From Achromobacter piechaudii NBRC 102461 (lineage in GTDB: Bacteria > Pseudomonadota > Gammaproteobacteria > Burkholderiales > Burkholderiaceae_B): a stretch of 64,000 bases of DNA. Shown piece after piece: positions 57,560 to 64,000 of this stretch. Positions within the stretch are counted from its first letter, which is position 1; the number at the start of each line of letters is the position of its first letter. The stretch spans positions 62,001-126,000 of the forward strand of contig NZ_BCTK01000012.1 of the NCBI RefSeq assembly GCF_001571245.1, in the 5' to 3' direction. The notes beneath the pieces were generated by a model. That model was not told where the DNA came from and did not search any database. It saw nothing but the letters and a program-made list of their open reading frames with translations. The position numbers were made by a program, and so were the translations under genes.

Positions 57560-58783
57560 ATGTCAACGCCTGCTTACCCTTCCGATTCCGATACGCGCAG
57601 CGCGGCCAGCCTGGCATGGCCGGCCGCGCTGGCGCTGGCCGCCGCCATGGGCATCGGCCGCTTCGCCTTCACACCCGTCTGGCCGTTGATGGCGGATGAG
57701 GGCGGCCTGTCCCTGGCGCAGGGCAGCTGGATTGCATCGGCCAATTACGCGGGCTACCTGCTGGGCGCGCTGGCGGCGGTGGCCTGGCCCGTGCGCCATG
57801 CGCGCGTGCAGCTGGCCCTCAGCCTGTTGGCGGTGGCGCTGCTGACGCTGGCCATGCCGCTCACGCATCACGTGGCCGTCTGGTGCGTGCTGCGGCTGGC
57901 GGCGGGGTATGCCAGCGCCAGCGCCTTCATTTGCGTGGCGGCGGCGCGTCCCGTGCCCCCGGGCGATGCGCGCGAACCCGCCGCATCGGCGCTGACCTAT
58001 GCCGGGGTGGGCGCCGGCATCGCGCTGACCGGGCTGGCCTGCCTGGCATTGATGGCCTGGGGCGTGCGGGCGGACGGCACCTGGCTGGCGCTGGGCGCGT
58101 TGACGCTGGCCCTGTCCGTCATTGCCTGGCCCGGGCTCAAGCGGCCATCGCCCACGCCCATGGCAACGCCAAGCGCCGGGCGTCCCGCCCGCGTGCCGCG
58201 CGTCACGGGCCGGCTGGCGCTGCACTATGGCGTCTTCGGCATCGGCTACATCATTCCCGCCACCTTCCTGCCCGCGATGGCCAAGCAGGTCATCGCCAAC
58301 CCCGCCGTGTTCGGCTGGGCGTGGCCGGTGTTCGGGCTGGCCGCCGCCGTCTCCTGCCTGCTGGTTCCCCGGCTGGCGCGCGCAAGCAATGAAAAGCGGG
58401 TCTGGCAGGCCGCACAGGCGCTGATGGCCGTGGGCATGCTGACCGCCGCGGTCTGGCATCACATCGCCGCCGTCATCGTGGCGGCCCTGCTGGTGGGCGG
58501 CACCTTCATGGTGATCACGCAGGCGGGCATGCTGACGGCCAGGCGCATGGCGGGCGCCGCCGCCCCGCGCGCCGCCGCCATCATGACCGCTTCCTTCGCC
58601 GCCGGACAGATCCTGGGGCCGCTGCTGGCCTCATGGGCCAGCCACTGGGGCGCGGGCCTGCCGCAGGTGCTGGGCGGCGGGGCGGCGCTGCTGGCCGTCT
58701 CGGCGTGGCGGCTGGGAAAAATCACGACAGAAGATAAAGGCGCTGGGCATAATGCGATCGGCCCGCAGGGCTGTACACATTAG
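57560..58783 (+). CDS. MFS transporter, YbfB/YjiJ family
   Basis: The protein has 407 residues and about twelve hydrophobic helices. The conserved AAAMGIGRFAFTPVWPLM at the start and NYAGYLLGALAAV match the YbfB/YjiJ group. It probably exports a metabolite; the substrate is unknown. It is divergent from a LysR regulator. Confidence 0.88.
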   Translation: MSTPAYPSDSDTRSAASLAWPAALALAAAMGIGRFAFTPVWPLMADEGGLSLAQGSWIASANYAGYLLGALAAVAWPVRHARVQLALSLLAVALLTLAMPLTHHVAVWCVLRLAAGYASASAFICVAAARPVPPGDAREPAASALTYAGVGAGIALTGLACLALMAWGVRADGTWLALGALTLALSVIAWPGLKRPSPTPMATPSAGRPARVPRVTGRLALHYGVFGIGYIIPATFLPAMAKQVIANPAVFGWAWPVFGLAAAVSCLLVPRLARASNEKRVWQAAQALMAVGMLTAAVWHHIAAVIVAALLVGGTFMVITQAGMLTARRMAGAAAPRAAAIMTASFAAGQILGPLLASWASHWGAGLPQVLGGGAALLAVSAWRLGKITTEDKGAGHNAIGPQGCTH

Positions 58784-58808
58784 AGAAAAGAACGAGGAGT
58801 CACCCAGC

Positions 58809-59786
58809 ATGAAAACACTGCGCCCCCTGATTGCCGCCCTGGCGGCCGTCGCCGCTTTCAGCGGCGCCGCGCAAGCCCAGACCGCCGACTGGCCCGCCAA
58901 GCCCATCACCATGATCGTGCCCTACGCGCCGGGCGGCTTTGCCGACACGCGCGTGCGCCTGCTGGCGCGCAAGCTGGGCGAATCGCTGGGCCAGCCCATC
59001 GTGGTCGAGAACAAGGCGGGCGCAGGCGGCGTGGTCGGCACCAACCTGATCGCCAAGGCCGCGCCGGACGGCTACACCATTGGCACGGGCAACCTGGCCC
59101 CCATGGCGGTGAACCCGTCGCTGATGAAGGAAATGCCCTACGACCCGCAGAAGGATCTGGCCCCGGTCATCCTGATCGAGAACAGCCCGCTGGTCTTGAG
59201 CGTGAACAACGGCCTGCCGGTCAAGACGCTGGCTGACCTGATCGCGCTGGCAAAGAAAGAGCCCGGCAAGCTGTCGTTCGGCTCGTCGGGCGTGGGCGGC
59301 GCGCATCACCTGTCGGGCGAAATGTTCCGCGAACAGGCCAAGATCGACATCGTGCACGTGCCTTACAAGGGCGGCAGCCTGGCCGCGACCGACCTGATGG
59401 GCGGCCACATTTCGATGATGTTCGAAATGGGTTATTCCGCGCTGCCCGCCATCCAGGGCGCCAAGATCCACCCGATCGCCGTGACCTCGGCCAAGCGCCT
59501 GGCAGTGCTGCCCGACGTGCCGACCATGGCCGAATCGGGCCTGCCGGGCTTTGAGTCCTACAACTGGCAGGGCATTGTTGCCCCGGCAGGAACGCCCGCG
59601 CCGATCATCGCCAAGCTCAACGCCGAATTCAACCGCATCCTGAAAGAGCCGGATGTGCAAAAGGCCATCGCCGACACCGGCAGCCAGGCCGGTGGCGGCA
59701 CGCCCGAGGAATTCGCGGCGTTCATCAAGAGCGAAGCCGCGAAGTGGGACCACGTCATCAAGGCTGGAAACATCCAGCTTCAATAA
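58809..59786 (+). CDS. Bug family tripartite tricarboxylate transporter receptor
   Basis: The protein has 325 residues, with the signal peptide ending AAQAQ. Motifs: MIVPYAPGGFADTRVRLLA, VVENKAGAGGVVGTN, VHVPYKGGSLAATDL. The start at 58809 has AGGAG upstream. It is followed after 16 bases by a nitronate monooxygenase-like gene, and no permease gene is visible. The ligand is unknown. Confidence 0.92.
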   Translation: MKTLRPLIAALAAVAAFSGAAQAQTADWPAKPITMIVPYAPGGFADTRVRLLARKLGESLGQPIVVENKAGAGGVVGTNLIAKAAPDGYTIGTGNLAPMAVNPSLMKEMPYDPQKDLAPVILIENSPLVLSVNNGLPVKTLADLIALAKKEPGKLSFGSSGVGGAHHLSGEMFREQAKIDIVHVPYKGGSLAATDLMGGHISMMFEMGYSALPAIQGAKIHPIAVTSAKRLAVLPDVPTMAESGLPGFESYNWQGIVAPAGTPAPIIAKLNAEFNRILKEPDVQKAIADTGSQAGGGTPEEFAAFIKSEAAKWDHVIKAGNIQLQ

Positions 59787-59802
59787 CCCGAAGGAGTCGC
59801 CC

Positions 59803-60864
59803 ATGGCCGCCCGTTTGCTTGACCTGCTGAAGCTGGACCTACCCGTCATCCAGGCGCCCATGGCCGGCGGGGCGACGACGGTGGCGCTGGTGTCCGAGGC
59901 GTCCAAAGCGGGCGTCCTGGGCTCGCTCGGAGCCGCCTACATGAGCCCCGAGCAGATCGATGCCGCCGTTGCCGGCATCCGCGCCCACACCGACCGGCCG
60001 TTCGCCATCAACCTGTTCGCCAGCGTCCCGGCCCAGCCCATGCACGGCGATGCCGACCGGATGCTGGCGCTGATGGCCCGCTACCACGCGCGCCTGGGCC
60101 TGCCAGCCCCGGCCGCGCCGGGACCGCAGGCCGATCCGCTGCCCGGGCAGATCGACGCCATCCTGCGACTGCGCCCGGCCGTATTCAGCTTCACCTTCGG
60201 CCGCATCCCGGCCGATGTCCTGGCGCGCTGCCGCGAGCTGGGCATCATGACGGTAGGCACGGCCACTACCGTGCGCGAGGCGCTGGCGCTGGAACAGGAC
60301 GGCGTGGATGCGGTGGTCGCCCAAGGGGCCGAAGCGGGCGGGCACCGTGGCACGTTCCTGGACGATTTCGAGCAATCGCTGATCGGCACGATGGCGCTGG
60401 TGCCGCAGGTGGCGGATGCCGTGTCCATTCCGGTGATCGCCTCTGGCGGCATCATGGACGGCCGCGGCATCGCCGCCGCGCTGGCGTTGGGCGCCGACGC
60501 GGCACAAATGGGGACGGCCTTCCTAACCACCGACGAATCCGGCATCGGCGAGGCGTACAAAGCCCTGCTGCCCACATCGCGGTCCGAACAATCGCGGGTG
60601 ACGCGCGCCTTCTCCGGCCGCCCGGCGCGCGGCATCGCCAATGACTTCATGCGCGACGCGGACGCCATCGCGGCCGACATCCTGCCGTATCCGCTGCAAA
60701 ACGCCCTGACGCGTCCCATGCGCACGGAAGGCGGCAAGGCAGGCGACACCCAGGTGCTGTCGCTCTGGGCCGGGCAGGCCGCGCCCATGGCCCGGCGCGA
60801 GTCCACGGCGGCGCTGGTGCGCCGCCTGGAAAGCGAACTGGCTGTGGCGCAGGCGCGTCGCTGA
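59803..60864 (+). CDS. Nitronate monooxygenase-like FMN protein
   Basis: This 353-residue TIM-barrel enzyme is of the NPD/nitronate monooxygenase family. Features are PVIQAPMAGG at the N-terminus, QGAEAGGHRG (conserved His) in the middle, and PVIASGGIMDG for FMN phosphate. It oxidises nitronates or a related enolate substrate. AAGGAG precedes the start. It is probably co-transcribed with the Bug receptor. Confidence 0.9.
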   Translation: MAARLLDLLKLDLPVIQAPMAGGATTVALVSEASKAGVLGSLGAAYMSPEQIDAAVAGIRAHTDRPFAINLFASVPAQPMHGDADRMLALMARYHARLGLPAPAAPGPQADPLPGQIDAILRLRPAVFSFTFGRIPADVLARCRELGIMTVGTATTVREALALEQDGVDAVVAQGAEAGGHRGTFLDDFEQSLIGTMALVPQVADAVSIPVIASGGIMDGRGIAAALALGADAAQMGTAFLTTDESGIGEAYKALLPTSRSEQSRVTRAFSGRPARGIANDFMRDADAIAADILPYPLQNALTRPMRTEGGKAGDTQVLSLWAGQAAPMARRESTAALVRRLESELAVAQARR

Positions 60865-60919
60865 CACGGGCGGATTGTCCCTGACACCGAAAACACTGTT
60901 CCATAGGCGGGCCCGCGCG

Positions 60920-60947
60920 TTGTGATTACAAAGCGTCGGGCTACAAT
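60920..60947 (+). promoter_or_regulatory. Predicted sigma70 promoter of the mla operon
   Basis: TTGTGA (60920-60925), 16 bases, TACAAT (60942-60947) fits a sigma70 promoter. It is about 165 bases before the mlaF start, giving a long leader. Confidence 0.5.
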
Positions 60948-61110
60948 GGCGCCTCGCCGCCGGGAGCCATAGTCTTTTTTAGCCCCGGCACCTGAGTCAT
61001 CGGGCGCTTCCCGCCGTAGCCTGACTTGCCCGCGCAGCCCGGTTTATTCCGCCCTGCGCGCCGACAAGCCAGCCGGGCAGCTCCGCCACCGAAACACCCT
61101 TTCGTTGCCC

Positions 61111-61947
61111 ATGCCCGCTCAATCAAGCAGCACCCCGGAATTCGCCCTGCGCCTGGACGGTGTAGCGCTTGGCTACGGTGATTTCACCGTCCTGCGCGAT
61201 ATCTCCATGGACGTGCGCGCGGGCGAAGTGGTCGCCATCATGGGCGGCTCCGGCTCGGGCAAGACCACGCTGCTGCGTGCGGCCACCGGCCAGCTGATTG
61301 CCCAGCAAGGCCGGGTGCAGGCGTTTGGCGAAGACCTGGCCAGCGTCACCCCCGCCCAGTTGCAGTCCCTGCGCAAACGCATGGGCGTGCTGTTCCAGCA
61401 AGGGGCGCTGTTCACCGACTTGAACGTGTTCGAAAACGTGGCGTTTCCGCTGCGCGAACACACCCGCCTGTCCGAAGCCGAGGTCACCGACCGGGTGCTG
61501 GACAAGCTGGACGCGGTAGGCCTGCGCGCCGCCGCGCACCTGAGGGTGGCCGAGATCTCCGGCGGCATGGCGCGCCGCGTGGCGCTGGCACGTGCCGTCG
61601 TGCTGGAACCCGAACTCATTCTGTATGACGAGCCCTTCGCGGGCCTGGACCCGATCTCGCTGGGCATCACCGCGCGCCTGATCCGCCATCTGGCCGACCG
61701 CCTGGGTTGCGCCTCGGTGCTGATCACCCACGACGTGCAGGAATCCTTTTCCATCGCCGACAAGGTGTATTTGGTGGGCCAAGGCAAGCTGGCCGCCGCG
61801 GGCACACCCGAATCGCTGTCGGCGTCGCAAGATCCCTACGTGCAGCAATTCCTGAAGGGCGAGCCCGACGGCCCGGTCGCGTTCCAGTATCCCGACACGC
61901 CTGCCTTCCAGAAGTGGCTGTCCGAACAGAAGGGGCGCAAATCATGA
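61111..61947 (+). CDS. mlaF: MlaF, ATP-binding subunit of the phospholipid transporter
   Basis: The protein has 278 residues. The Walker A is GGSGSGKTT, the signature motif is [13 protein letters not shown] and the Walker B is ELILYDEP. It powers phospholipid transport across the envelope, keeping the outer membrane asymmetric. The start is ATG 61111; a TTG two codons upstream is possible. It overlaps mlaE by ATGA. Confidence 0.95.
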   Translation: MPAQSSSTPEFALRLDGVALGYGDFTVLRDISMDVRAGEVVAIMGGSGSGKTTLLRAATGQLIAQQGRVQAFGEDLASVTPAQLQSLRKRMGVLFQQGALFTDLNVFENVAFPLREHTRLSEAEVTDRVLDKLDAVGLRAAAHLRVAEISGGMARRVALARAVVLEPELILYDEPFAGLDPISLGITARLIRHLADRLGCASVLITHDVQESFSIADKVYLVGQGKLAAAGTPESLSASQDPYVQQFLKGEPDGPVAFQYPDTPAFQKWLSEQKGRKS

Positions 61948-62732
61948 GCGGTTCCAACAACATGGTCGGCGCGCTGGGCGGCTGGGTGCGCAAGCAGATA
62001 TCGGGCATCGGCTTTTTCACCCGCTTTTTCGGCGGCATGCTGGCGCGCAGCGGAATCATCTTCTCGCGCCCCCGCCTGGTGTCCCAGCAAGTCCATTTCA
62101 TCGGCAACTATTCGCTGCTCATCATTGCCGTGTCGGGCATGTTCGTGGGCTTCGTGCTGGGGCTGCAAGGCTATTACACGCTGAACCGCTACGGCTCCGA
62201 AGAGGCGCTGGGCTTGCTGGTGGCGCTGTCGCTGGTGCGCGAGCTTGGCCCCGTCGTGACCGCGCTGCTGTTCGCGGGGCGTGCGGGCACGTCGCTGACC
62301 GCCGAAATCGGCCTGATGAAAGCGGGCGAACAGCTGTCGGCCATGGAAGTGATGGCCGTCGATCCCATTCGCCGCGTGCTGGTGCCGCGCTTGTGGGGCG
62401 GCATCATCGCCATGCCCATCCTGGCGGCGGTGTTCTCGATGGTCGGCGTGCTGGGCGGCTGGGTCGTCGGGGTCCTGATGATCGGCGTGGACGCGGGCGC
62501 GTTCTGGTCGCAAATGCAAAATGGTGTCGACGTCTGGAACGACGTCGCCAACGGCGTCATCAAGAGCGTGGTGTTCGGCATCACGGTCACGCTGGTCGCG
62601 CTTTATGAAGGCTGGCAGGCCAAGCCCACCCCGGAAGGCGTGGCGCGCGCCACCACGCGCACCGTGGTCGTGGGTTCCCTGGCGGTACTTGGGCTGGACT
62701 TCCTGCTCACCGCCTTGATGTTTGGAAATTGA
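61944..62732 (+). CDS. mlaE: MlaE, permease of the phospholipid transporter
   Basis: This 262-residue membrane protein has the MlaE signs [19 protein letters not shown] and [20 protein letters not shown]. It forms the inner-membrane channel with MlaD and MlaF. The start overlaps the mlaF stop. mlaD follows 12 bases on. Confidence 0.95.
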   Translation: MSGSNNMVGALGGWVRKQISGIGFFTRFFGGMLARSGIIFSRPRLVSQQVHFIGNYSLLIIAVSGMFVGFVLGLQGYYTLNRYGSEEALGLLVALSLVRELGPVVTALLFAGRAGTSLTAEIGLMKAGEQLSAMEVMAVDPIRRVLVPRLWGGIIAMPILAAVFSMVGVLGGWVVGVLMIGVDAGAFWSQMQNGVDVWNDVANGVIKSVVFGITVTLVALYEGWQAKPTPEGVARATTRTVVVGSLAVLGLDFLLTALMFGN

Positions 62733-62744
62733 AACGGATTGATC

Positions 62745-63242
62745 ATGTCACGCGAAAAAACCGACTTCTGGGTAGGCCTGTTCGTACTGCTGGGCGCGGT
62801 CGCGCTCGCGTTCCTGGCGTTGCGGGCCGGCAACCTCAGCACCTTTTCCTTCGCCCCCACCTATACGCTTTCCGCCAACTTCGATAACGTGGGCGGCCTG
62901 AAGCCGCGCGCGGCCGTCAAAAGCGCCGGCGTCGTGGTGGGCCGCGTGTCCAGCATCACCTTCGACGACAAGACCTTCCAGGCGGTCGTGTCGGTGAATC
63001 TGGAAAAAGCTTACCAATTCCCCAAGGACACCTCGGCCTCGATCCTCACGTCCGGCCTGCTGGGCGAGCAGTACCTTGGCCTGACGGCGGGCAGCGAAGA
63101 AGAGAACTTTACCGACGGCGGAAAAATCCGCTATACACAGAGCGCGGTCGTGCTGGAGCAGCTGATCAGCCAGTTCCTGTACGGTTCGGCAGAAAAGCAA
63201 GGCGCTTCGTCGCCCGAACCCGCCGCGAAGACGCCAAATTAA
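62745..63242 (+). CDS. mlaD: MlaD, MCE-domain substrate-binding subunit
   Basis: This 165-residue protein has one N-terminal membrane helix (about residues 8-28) and an MCE domain (DNVGGLKPRAAVKSAGVVVGRV, TSGLLGEQYLGL). It forms a ring that carries lipids from the outer to the inner membrane side. It is slightly shorter than E. coli MlaD. A start at 62739 (TTG) is possible. Confidence 0.94.
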   Translation: MSREKTDFWVGLFVLLGAVALAFLALRAGNLSTFSFAPTYTLSANFDNVGGLKPRAAVKSAGVVVGRVSSITFDDKTFQAVVSVNLEKAYQFPKDTSASILTSGLLGEQYLGLTAGSEEENFTDGGKIRYTQSAVVLEQLISQFLYGSAEKQGASSPEPAAKTPN

Positions 63243-63323
63243 AGACGATGCGAAAGACGCTGTAACTGCGCAACGCCTCGACATCGCAATAACATAAGAA
63301 TCGTTGATAGGGACCTCCTGATC

Positions 63324-64000
63324 ATGAACAAGAACGCATATTCCCGAATTGCCACCATCGCGGCGGCGGGTGTCCTGATGGCCGGCTGCGCCGCGCCGCA
63401 GAACCCGGACCCGCGCGATCCGTGGGAAGGCTTCAACCGGGGCGTCTACAAGTTCAATGACACGGTCGACCGCGCTGTGTTCAAGCCCGTCGCCCAGGCC
63501 TACACCTTCGTCACGCCGCAGCCGGTGCGCAGCTGCGTGCACAACATCTTCAGCAACGTCAGCGATCTGTGGTCCGGCACGAACAGCTTCCTGCAAGGTC
63601 GCGGCCATGACTTCGTGAACACGCTGGGCCGCTTCCTGTTCAACACCACCATGGGCGTGGGCGGCTGTTTCGACGTCGCCTCGGCCAATGGCGCGCGCAA
63701 GATCCCGAACGACTTCGGCACGACGCTGGGCGTGTGGGGCTTCGGCCAGGGCCCGTACCTGGTGCTGCCGTTCTTCGGTTCGTCCAGCGTGCGCGACGGT
63801 GTGGGCCTGGCGGGCGACTTCGCCGGCACCACCTACGGCTACATGGGCATCGATTCCATCGACAACGTGCGCCTGCGCAATTCGCTGTGGGGCCTGCGCA
63901 TCGTCGATACGCGCGCCAGCCTGCTGAGCGCCACCGACACGATCGACCGCGTGGCGCTGGATCCGTACAGCTTCATCCGCGACGCCTATCTGCAACGCCG
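63324..64000 (+). CDS. mlaA: MlaA (VacJ), outer-membrane lipoprotein of the Mla system, partial
   Basis: The frame is open to the window end, so the C-terminus is missing (225 residues seen). The signal peptide ends in the lipobox VLMAGC (Cys22). MlaA signs are DPWEGFNRGVYKFNDTVDRAVFKP and GTTLGVWGFGQGPYLVLPFFG. It removes misplaced phospholipids from the outer membrane. AGG lies upstream of the start. mlaC and mlaB are expected beyond the window. Confidence 0.94.
   Translation, partial: MNKNAYSRIATIAAAGVLMAGCAAPQNPDPRDPWEGFNRGVYKFNDTVDRAVFKPVAQAYTFVTPQPVRSCVHNIFSNVSDLWSGTNSFLQGRGHDFVNTLGRFLFNTTMGVGGCFDVASANGARKIPNDFGTTLGVWGFGQGPYLVLPFFGSSSVRDGVGLAGDFAGTTYGYMGIDSIDNVRLRNSLWGLRIVDTRASLLSATDTIDRVALDPYSFIRDAYLQR

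Overview
The window looks like chromosomal DNA of a high-GC betaproteobacterium of the family Alcaligenaceae, in the Achromobacter/Bordetella group. The reasons are several Bug-type periplasmic receptors, an mlaFEDA block, a ctaC-ctaD-ctaE respiratory block with heme A synthesis genes, a PhaM-like granule protein, and high-GC codon use throughout. No tRNA, rRNA, CRISPR array, prophage or intact insertion sequence was seen. The genus call is inference from gene content, because no sequence search could be run.

Left third (1 to about 20.5 kb): accessory catabolism. After the tail of a Bug receptor, a LysR regulator is divergent from an operon of an RraA-like protein, an amidase, a three-part TRAP transporter and probably an SDR dehydrogenase. 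A TetR regulator is divergent from a DUF1348/SnoaL-like protein across three copies of an 18-bp operator-like repeat. A minus-strand block then carries amidase, amidohydrolase, Bug receptor, crotonase-fold protein, CoA-transferase, a second amidase and a second Bug receptor, divergent from another LysR regulator. The section ends with a cyanate detoxification set: cynR divergent from cynT (carbonic anhydrase) and cynS (cyanase).

Middle (20.9 to 48 kb): core functions. These are amino-sugar and envelope precursor genes (glmS, glmU, ugd, a glycosyltransferase) with an Lrp regulator and an MFS exporter. Next come a PhaM-like protein and a glycine-zipper protein, then cytochrome c oxidase and its assembly genes (SCO, ctaB, ctaA, an SCO-like protein, SURF1, ctaE, two small membrane proteins, ctaD, ctaC). 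After that are a NUDIX hydrolase, an antiporter with a cyclic-nucleotide-binding-like domain divergent from a cpdA-like phosphodiesterase, rpoH under a perfect CIRCE element, and fghA. A RAYT-like gene that has lost its catalytic residues sits just upstream of gltBD.

Right (48.4 to 64 kb): glutamate synthase gltBD, a split chromate transporter, an OmpW porin, a LysR/MFS divergent pair, a Bug receptor followed by a nitronate monooxygenase-like gene, and the start of the mla phospholipid transport operon (mlaF, mlaE, mlaD, then mlaA cut by the window end).

The observations most worth following are a minus-strand small RNA candidate next to rpoH with a pyrimidine-rich anti-Shine-Dalgarno loop, the CIRCE element on rpoH, the catalytically dead RAYT-like protein with REP-like motifs beside it, an oxidase cluster that lacks ctaG but has an extra SCO-like CxxxC protein, and the double amidase/Bug catabolic block.
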